DNA of 36,083 bases from Chrysophaeum taylorii (taxonomy: Eukaryota; Sar; Pelagophyceae; Pelagomonadales; Pelagomonadaceae). Below are positions 26,630 to 35,480 of the stretch, piece after piece. The DNA is taken from NCBI GenBank assembly GCA_029834535.1, contig JAQMWT010000205.1:1-36083 (forward strand), given 5' to 3'. Every line of letters starts with the position of its first letter. Positions within the stretch are counted from its first letter, which is position 1. The position numbers were made by a program, and so were the translations under genes. The notes beneath the pieces are model-generated. The model saw nothing but the letters and a program-made list of their open reading frames with translations, searched no databases and had not been told where the DNA came from.

Positions 26630-28120
26630 GCTCTGCACCACTATGGTTCGGTTACAACACAACTTCACGCGAAATCCTCGTCCAGTTCTGATCATATCTC
26701 GCATCTGTTGACATTGTTATCAGAATCATGCTTCGGACACAACTCAGACTGCACTAGCGTATTGCGCTCTTATGACGCACTCGGTTCGCTCCTCTCCGTT
26801 CGCACTGCAGGTTCCATCTTGTAGAACTCTGAGCCCAACAGCCGCCATTCCGTTTCGCACCCAGTCGACGCTTTCCGTAGCACCCGCGAGGATAACTCCC
26901 AATCTCCACAGGTTGGACACGCGCTCTGCTCTCAGCATTCCACCAAATGTCACTGCCGCACACCGCTAGCCTCACCCAGTTGTGTTACGAATCAAGGGAA
27001 GTTAACTGCCATGACTATTTACTTCTTCATTCCCACACACTCGCTGCTAGTCACAGTATCGCATGACTCATTATCGGACAGTTCTCGCATTATGGACAGG
27101 ACCTCACATCATGTTCATTCTTCGGACATCCCCCGTCCACAGATCAATCCTCTCTTGAAACATACGCTCCCTACACGTTGTATACTGTACAGCTCTCGCA
27201 TATCGACAACACCCTTCTGTCGAATGTCTCGCCTTTCAGTCACTGCACGATTTACCAGGGATGCACCACGCTCCCTCGCGCTTGTACATCAAGGGAAGTT
27301 TGATTCTGGTGAAAGCGCTTCGTTTGATTCTGATGAAAACGACTCCGGACATGAAATGAATTGATCAGTCGATTGTCACAGTTCAGGATTACTTTGCAAC
27401 ATAGAACACGCACGATGCGACTTTGACCATACCTTCGAAGTCAACTCTCCCCCTGGCACGGACACTATCTTCAAGCAGTCCATCGCCTTCAGGCATTTTC
27501 TTCTGTTGTCCGACTCTTCTACATTTTCTGCACAAGGCACCGACTCGTCAGCACAGGACACACGCCTGTATCCACCATCATACTCGACACACTCGCAAAC
27601 CTCAGTCTCCGCCCAATCATCTTTCGATGCTAGCCACTGGCGACTTACACGAGACTACGACCCCAAACCTACAGCAAATTTAGAGTTTTCATATTAATGG
27701 CCAACCCCAGACAACTTTATAACGATATCGCCATCGCACTACGATTACACCCATATCATTTTACACGCTCATAGCCTAGCTTCAGCTGTCCCACGCTACA
27801 CTCAGGACGACAGCTTTGACACGTATGTGACAGGCAATTCTGGTTCTCTCATCTTCCAGAAACAGCTCCGCCTTACTCGCTCTCTTTACGACGACTACCT
27901 TACCATGTCGAAACCAATTTGGTTAAATGGTCATATCTCTTCATGGGATCACGCTGACGCTCCGTCACATCGTCACATCTTTACTAGCAAAACTTTAGTC
28001 ACGATAGAATCACATCCCTACGACCACTTTCACTATTCGCCTTTCGATCAACCATTGGTCTGCTGCACAATTCCCGACTGCCTGACCCATGATCCCTCCT
28101 GTTATGTTATTATTCGTTAG
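26630..28120 (+). pseudogene. Element D ORF (right arm), broken
   Basis: In-frame segments matching the left arm are: about 26640-26824 (KSSSSSDHISHLLTLLSESC); 27210-27364 (FCRMSRLSVTARFTRDAPRS, then an acidic end, GESASFDSDENDSGHE); 27500-27694 (SSAQDTRLYPPSYSTHSQTS); and 27698-28120 (WPTPDNFITISPSHYDYTHI, LASAVPRYTQDDSFDTYVTG, WLNGHISSWDHADAPSHRHI). The TAA at 27695-27697 stands where the left arm has TAC, so it is a nonsense change in an otherwise continuous frame from about 27500 to 28120. No known domain. Confidence 0.5.
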
Positions 28121-28186
28121 ACCACCCGCTCTACTCAGATGCTCCCCCAGCCACTTAGGATTTATCCACCGGCACGCACCGTCCCC

Positions 28187-28306
28187 CAAAATCGCTGTGT
28201 CGTACACCGTGCTGCTCTTTGTGTCGTTAGAGGACAGGACGAAAGGCAGCACTACCACTGCCACCATTCTCTACCAGAGGCACAGTGATTTTTACTGTTC
28301 TCTATA
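28187..28306 (-). repeat. Dispersed terminal repeat T, copy 3 (outer end of D right arm)
   Basis: It mirrors 21231-21345. On the plus strand it ends CAGTGATTTTTACTGTTCTC and is followed after about 20 bp by the Helitron terminus. Confidence 0.75.
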
Positions 28307-28327
28307 AGAATGACTGAATAAGACGCA

Positions 28328-29268
28328 ACAAGTGCAGGCCAGTAAGTTCACCTAGCCCCAATCTCTAACCCCAGTAAGCTCACCTGGTCCCAGTAAGTTT
28401 CATATAAGTTCACCTGGTCAGTAAGTTCACCTAGCTCACACCCACTCCTCTGAGCTCGTCGCTCTCACCCCCGCCAATCCAAGCTGCTTTGATCCGCACG
28501 TGCCGCCAACCTTTGAGTTTACTCTAAAAACCCCAGTAAGTTCACCTGGTCCCAGTAAGTTCACTTGGTCACTCAGTTCACCTAGTCCCAATCTCTAACC
28601 CCAGCAAGTTCACCTGGTCCCAGTAAGTTCACCTACAGTGCGCGCGTAGACGCCGTGAGGGGGCTTATCGGTATTGCGCAGCACGTGTGGGGTAGGGTGG
28701 AGTCGTCGACCCAGAAGAGGATATCCTCGTGGTTGCCGACACGACAGAGAGCCACGTAGAGCTGGAGGTGGCAGAAGACGGGCCTTGGGCAAGAGGACAC
28801 CGACCTTGCGGAGCGTCTGCCCCTGGCTCTTGTTGATCGTTTGGGGTCGGCGGGGCTTAAGGGATACTGGTTGAAGGAGCCTCAGTGACACGACACAACG
28901 TAATCGATTACGTATCGGGTGCCGTTGCAGTGGCCGTGCGACGGGTCGAGGTTGCGAAGACTTTAAACTCGCGATCAAAGTCAGCATGCCGTTGGTTGTC
29001 AGGGAGTTGAAAACTCGACTGTAAAGAGCGAGGCGTCGTCTTCCGACCCAACCTACTCGGCCGAAAAGAACTCCGACGGCTCGTCTCCGGGAAAGGCCGC
29101 GGTCAAGCGCGCGTTGTCAGCATCGACAACATCGTTTCGACGGGGCGCGAGAATAGCGCGCTGAAAGAGCCGACGCGGGTCGTGGAAATAGTCCGCGAGG
29201 TCGCCGTGTAGACGGCTTAGAGGATCAATGTTCGGCTCGCGTGCCTACCTGATCCTTACCCTGAATCG
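28328..29268 (-). mobile_element. Helitron-like fragment 3
   Basis: On the minus strand it runs from CCTGATCCTTACCCTGAATC (at 29268) through a helicase remnant to the terminus GGCCTGCACTTGT (28328-28340 reversed). The noncoding end holds about nine AAGTTCACCTGG-like units (28340-28640). Its left neighbour is the D terminal repeat, its right neighbour the non-LTR copy 4. Confidence 0.6.
28610..29220 (-). pseudogene. Pif1/Helitron-type helicase C-terminus, broken (copy 3)
   Basis: It has INKSQGQTLRKVGVLLPKAR and onward near 28840-28790, and LRGSLSCRQPRGYPLLG where the other copies have VQLYVALCRSA. The RAIL(A/T)PRR segment lies near 29150. It is more decayed than copy 2. Confidence 0.65.
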
Positions 29269-29285
29269 GAAGACAAACAGACAAA

Positions 29286-30336
29286 CCAGTATTTTGGCTA
29301 CCCCTCTCCAGCTTGTTCGGGCCTCGTGGGCACTCGCATTCTGGGCTCCGACGTCGTTCTCGACGATCACGGCAAGGTGCTTCTCACGCAGGCCAACCTT
29401 GTCAACCGCGGAGGAGCGCGGACCACCTGGCATGACGGCCAGCTCGAGTGCGTCCTCTGCAGCGTCAAAGAGGCCGGCATCCCAGCCCTGTCCGAGGTTT
29501 TCGGCATCTTTGCTGACGTCGTCGCCCCTACCATTCGAACGCGCCTCTACGGCCGGTACCGAGGCAATCTCGCCCGGCGCCAAGTCGTCCCAGACATCCT
29601 CACCACGCTCGACAACAAGGAGCAACTCTACGACCTCAAAACCCTCGCTTGGGGTTCGTTCTACACTGCCCACGCCCTCCACCCCTCCCACCCGTCGCCT
29701 GTCGATCGGCGCGCAGCGCAAGTCCACTCCGAATACCTCGCTCACGCCCGCGGCATCGACGCCATCATCCCCCAGCCGGGTACAGCACCACCGCCTGGCT
29801 TCTTGGGCCCTGTCGAACAGCGGCTACGTAGCTACGGCACCGTCGCAGGCCTCGTCTTTGGTGCCTTCGGTGAGGCCAGCGCGGCGTGCCACGCCCTCGC
29901 CCAAACATGCGCAGAGCGCATCGCTGCGCGAACCTGGGTGGCAAGCGGCTGCGCCAACTTCACAGAGGCAAAGGCGGCCCAAACTCGCCGCATCTACCGT
30001 GAGTGGGAGATCGTCAACGCATTAGGCCGGGCTCGCTGTGCCCTCACCGCCCTCACCCGTGTCGCCGCCTTGGGGAGCCCCACCCAGGCCGCCAGATCCC
30101 AGCAGGACGTCACCCTTCGTCGCACATAAGTCCGGCGGCAGCATGCGTACGACCTCCGGGCGGGGCCCGTCCTCTCTTCGCCTGCCCCACGACTCGGCGA
30201 TGACCCCGACTAGGACCCGCATACTTATCTCCGCCCGTCAGGCACATCCCTCCTACCCCACAAACCCACCCACATCCTTCATGCACCACACACACACCCC
30301 CCTCTTAGCAGTCGACCTTCAAAGAAAAACAGACGT
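29286..30336 (+). mobile_element. Non-LTR retrotransposon copy 4, 5'-truncated
   Basis: It starts at CCAGTATTTTGGCTACC, equivalent to 1263 in copy 1, directly after a GACAAACAGACAAA segment joined to the Helitron junction. It ends with the shared 3' UTR (CTCTTAGCAGTCGACCTTC) and a short tail before the MITE. It preserves the C-terminal domain in frame. Confidence 0.8.
29287..30129 (+). pseudogene. C-terminal restriction-like endonuclease domain of the non-LTR element (5'-truncated ORF)
   Basis: The open frame starts at the truncation point (QYFGYPSPACSGLVGTRILG) and runs 280 codons to TAA 30127-30129. VVPDILTTLDNKEQLYDLKT contains PD, then ten residues, then D-L-K, the spacing of a PD-(D/E)XK nuclease. 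HDGQLECVLCSVKEAG lies upstream, and RLRSYGTVAGLVFGAFGEAS follows with a helical, Ala-rich C-terminus. This layout (RT, thumb, HD segment, PD...DxK, conserved end) fits non-LTR elements that nick targets with a restriction-like endonuclease. The nuclease reading is inference from the motif. Without the RT part, the copy cannot move by itself. Confidence 0.65.
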
Positions 30337-30611
30337 AAAACGGACAGGGTCGGATAAGAAAGTTCGTACGAGCCGTTAACTATGTTTCAGTTTGTACTAA
30401 GACATACTCAACGGATCGCTGAGCTATGTTCATTTGTACTCAAGCAGTATGTGCCGCCACGCCGCGAGATCGTCGCGATGGAACTAGTCCCCATAGTGAA
30501 GTCGGCATCCTTTCGTCCCCTCACGCAAAAAAAGGGAAAAGCCCACGCGTTGTAGGACCCGTCGTTGCGGCGCGGGCTAGTCTCGTTTTCTTATCCGACC
30601 CTAAAACGGAC
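30337..30611. mobile_element. Complete MITE of Mutator-like type (257 bp) with 9-bp target duplication
   Basis: The 257-bp element spans 30346-30602 with perfect 16-bp terminal inverted repeats AGGGTCGGATAAGAAA (30346-30361) and TTTCTTATCCGACCCT (30587-30602). It is flanked by AAAACGGAC at 30337-30345 and 30603-30611. A 9-bp duplication is the mark of Mutator-like transposases. The interior has no coding capacity, so it was moved in trans. Confidence 0.92.
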
Positions 30612-30960
30612 ATTTCCGGACACACGTACCGCAAAACGTGTTCCGGCGCCGGCGAAGGCGCCGAAAAGGCGCTGGAGAAGCGCCGAAGGCACCGAAGCCT
30701 TCGGGGCCGGCGCTGGAGGCGCCAAAGGCGCCGAAGGCGCCAGCGGCTTTGGCGGCGCCGGTGACGCCGCCGCCGGAGGCCCTGGCGGCTTTGGCGGCGC
30801 CGAAGGCTTCGTGGCGCCCTCCAGCGCCGCGGCGGCGCCTCAGGCGCCTCCGGCGGCTTTTGTGGCGCCCTCCGGCGTCTCGGCACCTCCGCGCCGCTAA
30901 AGCCGCTTCTTCGACACCGGCGGCTCGCGCCGCGTAGAGGGACCTTTTCGCGGCCTTCTG
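30612..30960. repeat. GC-rich simple sequence with eleven GGCGCC palindromes
   Basis: Between 30645 and 30869 the hexamer GGCGCC occurs eleven times, mixed with GAAGGCGCC, GGCGGCTTTGG and CCGAAGGC units that also pair with each other. Open frames exist on both strands, Gly/Ala-rich or Arg-rich, with none preferred. A near-perfect hairpin (CCGGACACACGT and ACGTGTTCCGG) precedes it at 30616-30646. Confidence 0.75.
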
Positions 30961-31098
30961 GCACGAGGCTACGGGGTCGGCCCGAGGTTGCAAACCGATG
31001 GGTGATGCTTTCTTACTTGTTAATGTCAACTTGTTCCCCCGGTCGCGGACGGCCGGCGGCTTAGGGGCGGTTCCAGGGCGTGCTCGCGGGTGTTCGGA

Positions 31099-31527
31099 TT
31101 AGTTGCTGCTCGCGATGCGCGGCCGATTGGCAGCGGGGGCGAAATCGGGGTCGAGCGTGTCGTTGATCTCCTTTCGGAAATTGTGGAAGTTTGCTCTTGA
31201 GATTGGAAAATTCCGACTGGAGATTCCGGCGAGTGCAGAGATCTGCCTGACTCGGTCTTCGATGTAGTTGGCCTTCATGCCGCGCTTCGCTTCGAAGGCC
31301 TTGGGCATCGGATCCGATGGGTTCTTGTGCTTCATGTACACCATCGCAAGGTAGCGGCGTATGAAGCCGAGGAGTTTGGTGGCAAGGGCGCGTTTTTGCC
31401 AATTTCCTTGTACGACGATGCCAATCCCTTGATTTCGGCGTCGGTTCCAATAAATCTGACACATTTGAGCAAATTCAGGCAGTGTCTCTTGTCCTGGCGT
31501 TTCATGGTGGTGAAGGCATTTTATGTC
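31099..31527 (-). pseudogene. Orphan ORF fragment, unrecognised
   Basis: The frame is open for 142 codons between TAG (31530-31528) and the stop at 31101-31099. The first ATG is at 31464. It reads HETPGQETLPEFAQMCQIYW, LLGFIRRYLAMVYMKHKNPS, MPKAFEAKRGMKANYIEDRV, and a hydrophilic end. The composition is that of a genuine helical domain and could be the N-terminal part of a recombinase or transposase. The upstream part is cut off 12 bp before a terminal repeat, so the fragment was probably truncated by insertion of element C. Confidence 0.4.
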
Positions 31528-31538
31528 CTAACCACCTA

Positions 31539-31656
31539 GAGAACAGTAATCACGACTGTGTTACCCTTCAGCAGAGTGTGAGAACAGTGGTAGTCTGTCC
31601 TCGAATCTGTCTCTTAATCGAGGACAGCCGGTGTGAATAACGCAGCGTTTTCTTAA
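31539..31656 (+). repeat. Dispersed terminal repeat T, copy 4 (3' end of copia C)
   Basis: It begins GAGAACAGTAATCACGACTG and ends AATAACGCAGCGTTTTC, and aligns with the reverse of 20139-20256. Its position after RNase H and a shared 3' UTR makes it the probable 3' LTR or part of it. Confidence 0.65.
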
Positions 31657-31779
31657 ATCAAAGGTGGCAAAGTTAAGTGAACTAACCCTAGAACAGGGGG
31701 TACTAACCCTAGTTCGGATTTTGTATCTCTACGCCCTCACAGATTGAACGTAGGGAGCGAAATCTGGATCAAATTAAGC

Positions 31780-32470
31780 TGGAAGCGTCTTACCATCGAC
31801 AAGAATGTAGAGAGTGTTCTGGACAGAGTCGTACGGTGGAAGAGCAGCTGAAAGAGTGACTTGATGGGATGGTGGGGAGGATGAAGTGGAATGAACGCTG
31901 TGAGGAAACTTGAGCGACAAGTTGCGTTGAGGAGCTTGAAAGCGATCAGCGACCTGGTAGAGAGTAGGACACCAGAGTGGTCTAATGATCGAGTTAGCTT
32001 GATAGTCACGAATGCGAAATTCTCGTAAGTTGATATGACGAGAAGAACGCGACTTTAGGATGATTAGCGACATGCGTGCGCTAGCGTTGTCAATAAGTAA
32101 GGGATGGCGTGAGCTTGATCACACGAAACGGATGGGGTGGGAGGAGAAAAGCGAACCAGTGACATTCATCAGCGGCAGCGCTGGCGGCGATGAGTTCAGC
32201 TTCCATGGTGCTCTTGGCAGTGAGAGTCGACGTTGCTAGACCAAAATACGGATTGCCAAAGACGAAGATACACGCACCAGGATTGGTCGTAAGCGAGGTC
32301 AGAACGATCAGCAAAGCATCAGTAAAACAGATAATGCGTGAACGAAGATGATGCGATTTCAGGATAGTGGGCGATCAGATGCTGAATAAAGGGTAATAGA
32401 CGGGCTGTCGGATGAATAGTCAAGGGATCATTCGGAGTGCCCTTTAAATAGCAGTAAACATACAAGTAGC
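31780..32470 (-). pseudogene. pol: Copia C RNase H
   Basis: YLYVYCYLKGTPNDPLTI (about 32460-32400) is the RT/RNase H connection (YLKGT). GLATSTLTAKSTMEAELIAA (about 32240-32180) carries the STMEAE motif with a catalytic acid. The end is ARMSLIILKSRSSRHINLRE, FRIRDYQANSIIRPLWCPT and LYQVADRF, corresponding to the DN...H-I-x-R...QxAD block. It ends about 31777. Frameshifts lie near 32320 and 32090. Confidence 0.72.
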
Positions 32471-32599
32471 AGAAGATGGGTTAGTCAGGGTTGTGCATCC
32501 GCACAGCATTTTGCACAAGGTGGTGATGTCCGGCCGACATGGACAGACAAATAATGGCTGGTGCCACAATAGAAAGGAGTTTTGGGCGTGGTATCCAAG

Positions 32600-33320
32600 G
32601 TAGTGAGCCAAGTCCGAGAGAGTTTAATAGAGGGTTTGGACGAGGATGTCGAATAGGGGACGTCTAGGCTGTAGATTGAGCTTGCGCTGCTCAGCAAGCA
32701 TCTTGTTGATCTTCGCTGCAACATTCATAGTGAGATGACCAACGGAGACGTGTAGTGGACATCGATGCCAGGGATCGGATGTTGTGACGCCATGTACCCT
32801 TGCCATATTCGGTCTCCAGAGCGGTGCGAAGAGACGCAATTTGGCAGTGTTACCAGTGATCAATAGGTCATCGGCGAAACGGATATAATACCGTAGAGTT
32901 GATAGATCGATCCAATTGATATAAAGACAAGTATCGACTTGGACGTTCGAACTCGCGTTGTCGAGAAAAGTCGAGCTTAATGTTCCACAACAAAGCTGAC
33001 TGTTCGAGGCACGAACAGCGACGAGTCGGAGAGCGAGTTTTCGACTCTGGATGGTTCTTCTGTATCTGCTGGACAAGATTTGGAAGACACGTATAGGAAA
33101 GTCGATCCATACCGGGCGATCGAGTGCGGATGGATGAATGCCTGAGGAATGTCCGCGTGCGCGACAGGGAGCTTCGCGCTTCACAGCAATGGCGAGCAGT
33201 AGCCGGTTAGCGAGCAGGCGTGCGGTTAGTGAGGGTGAGCATAGAAGTCAATGCCTGCCGTGCAAAAACCTCAGGCGACTAGACGGGCTTTATAGCGATC
33301 TGGAGTGCCGTCAGCAAAAT
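32600..33320 (-). pseudogene. pol: Copia C reverse transcriptase (RVT_2)
   Basis: GTPDRYKARLVA (about 33307-33272) and AGIDFYAHP are the fingers motif. ADIPQAFIHP (about 33160) is the DVxxAFL position. EQSALLWNIKLDF (about 33010-32970, another frame) is the slot of copia LYGLKQ...W. VDTCLYINW and YIRFADDLLITGN (about 32890-32850) contain the catalytic ADD. NKMLAEQRKLNLQ follows near 32700. At least four frameshifts or stops are present. Confidence 0.75.
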
Positions 33321-34259
33321 ACGATCTTCAGCACAGCGTCGAGATGGACGAACGATGCTGGTGGTAAAGGCTCAAAGCTGGAATACAACATTGGAGCACA
33401 ATCGCAATTTCCTTGCGAATCGAAGCGATATGCTCTAACTTATTCTTCGCTGAGTCGGCTTTAAGTTCGACAATGGCTCAGGCTCCATATTCGATATGGC
33501 AGCGGTCTAGGGCGACACGACGGATCGAGGTGCTGCAAATCATGATCCATGACGCTTGTAGAATGTCTTGATTCGGATCACTTTGACTTAGGAAGAGAGT
33601 GAGTTCGCCAGAATCATGCATGCGCATGACAAGAAAACATGGGCGGTGCTGATGCGCAGATAATACCCATAAAGAGAGCCATATACAACAGGTGCTTGGT
33701 TCCATTGACGCGCATAGTACTCTGCCGGTGACGTTTGGTCATGGCACATGTAGTTCTAGAACAGAATTGTCGCTATCAAGGTGGTCAACCAACACAGACG
33801 AATGGTATGGCTTCCTGGGAAGTCAACGTACAAGAGCCGCGTCGGTTTCTCTCTGCAAATCCAGAGCGGTGCCGCCCATGATACTATAGTCTTGTGTGGT
33901 GCTAGGAGACATCGGCAGGGACATCATTAGGCGGCTTCTCTTTCGAATGTTGAGAGCAGAGGCGATGCTGGCGGCGTGGCCTTGGTGCAGAGCGCTGACG
34001 CTGATGAGGAACATCAGTGTACTGGACATGTTCGCTGTGGCGTAAGCCGTGGATTGCTCCTGCTGGTATTTCCAGTTTCGACCATACTCCGAGGAGAGAA
34101 TGAAGTCTTAGTGAAGGACTTCATCGTCAACACGTTTCCATGTGAGTTGATCCTTAGGGATGCGGAATCCGCGTTCGTCATTGAGATCTGCCTTGAGTTT
34201 ATCGCTCTGGTTGCGATGCACGAGAACCGGAGTAAAACCTGAATCGTCGAGAACAACCT
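33321..34259 (-). other. Decayed stretch between copia C linker and RT
   Basis: Short frames such as DDSGFTPVLVHRNQSDKLKA (about 34240-34180) and SPSTTQDYSIMGGTALDLQR (about 33905-33840) look protein-like but match nothing I recognise. It should hold the end of the linker and the start of RT. A separate older insertion is possible. Confidence 0.35.
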
Positions 34260-34800
34260 CTAGGCGATCTTTTCGTTTGGGCATCGGGATGCTACCATCC
34301 GGTGGAGGTGGCCAGTTGAGGAACGAAAATCCTGTTCAGGCGTTGCGTCGCTGACGGGACTTGAATCTGCAGCGGGAGTTGGATCCGGTTTGTGTTTGTC
34401 GTCATCGCTGAGTTGGTAATCGTGCTCGTCTTCGTGAGCCTCGCCCTCAGATTCCTGTCTAATTTCCGGCATTTGCTGTTCGCTGATGCCTGTAGCAGAT
34501 CCCTCTTGTCGTGCCTTTGGTGGGATCTGCGCAAGTGAAGCGATCCGTCGATCTCCTTTTTCGGTTGACTGGCATGTCCGCGTCGACGTGAAAGTCGTTT
34601 GAGGTAACGATTTTTCCATATCGCCCTTGATGTACAAACAGGATGGGGCGTGAACATCACGGATAAATCGGTCCGTACCGGGGAGGTTCAGGAGATAGTT
34701 GTTGCTATGAAAGTAAGAGGCAGAGACGCTGGAGGGTTCAGTTTGAACAGGGTAGACAAAAGTGACAGTTCGCCGAAGGGGAGAAGCTTCGAAACGGTGC
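34260..34800 (-). pseudogene. pol: Copia C linker between integrase and RT
   Basis: Within a 267-codon minus frame (35063-34260) the second half is hydrophilic and acidic: ESEGEAHEDEHDYQLSDDDK, then Pro/Ser-rich sequence. This is the composition usual for the variable region between integrase and RT in copia polyproteins. LPGTDRFIRDVHAPSCLYIK lies upstream. Confidence 0.45.
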
Positions 34801-34969
34801 CGTGGGCGACATGATGCGCCGGGAACGGTGCGCATGCATGTGTGTGCGTGCACGAGGGCAGGCCGTGAGAGCGCTGGTTGTCGGCTTGGATCTTGTGCAG
34901 GAGAGCAAATGGTGATAATGCTCAGCGGCAATAGATGGCCTTCGATGCGTACACTGCGAAGGTTGAGAA

Positions 34970-35480
34970 GACGAACCACGGTGCCGCGGGTGTTTTCTTT
35001 TATTATGTTTTCAGCAAAGTTTCGCTGTTGTAGAGTGGCGACCAAGGTTTGGAATGGAGCCAAGCTGCACCTTGAGAGGGTGAAGGCTTCGGAGCGAAAA
35101 GTCGAGAATAAATGGAAGGGATGTGATCTTCACATGGACATCGATTCGACTTTGATGGCGTTAACCACAACCAGGATGCCGGCCAGAACATGTGCGTCTA
35201 ATTTCCGTAGGAAATAGACCCATTTGTGTGCTGGGATGATACACACAGTGCAGCATGATATAGCGAAATCCGCCGTAGCACTTGTGGATGCTCGGGTATG
35301 ACACATCCATGTGGAGGTGGGCCAGGAGCATAGGCAAGTTCGTCTGTGACCAGGAAGCGTTCTGGGGTGACCTTGTGACGGAAGCTGACATGCGATTGAC
35401 AGCGCTTGCATTCGCGCTGATGCTTGCAAATACCGATCATCAACTGGGCGGAGATTCGTTACATTAGCGGCAGTCGTGCG
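34970..35480 (-). pseudogene. pol: Copia C integrase remnant
   Basis: GICKHQRECKRCQSHVSFRH (35440-35380) resembles the Cys pair of the integrase zinc finger. LAHLHMDVSYPSI, KCYGGFRYIMLHCVYHPSTQ and MGLF (about 35330-35230, second frame) correspond to the H-x-D...GG-x-R-Y-x-x-x-x-x-D...S block holding the first catalytic Asp. YFLRKLDAHVLAGILVVVNA (third frame, about 35220-35160) follows. The DDE residues further on are not traceable. Confidence 0.55.

Larger units (their letters stand above)
26600..28306 (+). mobile_element. Element D, right arm (inverted copy, plus)
   Basis: It is colinear with the minus strand of 24850-24420 and then 23110-22020, ending in the terminal repeat at 28187-28306. 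It lacks the Helitron and retroposon insertions, so those entered the left arm after the inversion or after the copies diverged. Nucleotide identity by eye is about 70-80%. It abuts Helitron-like fragment 3 at 28328. Confidence 0.65.

Noticed and set aside
30565..30964. Gly/Ala-rich or nucleoporin-like gene
   Set aside because: Equally good open frames exist on both strands and several frames, as expected from GC-rich simple sequence. There is no start context or conservation.
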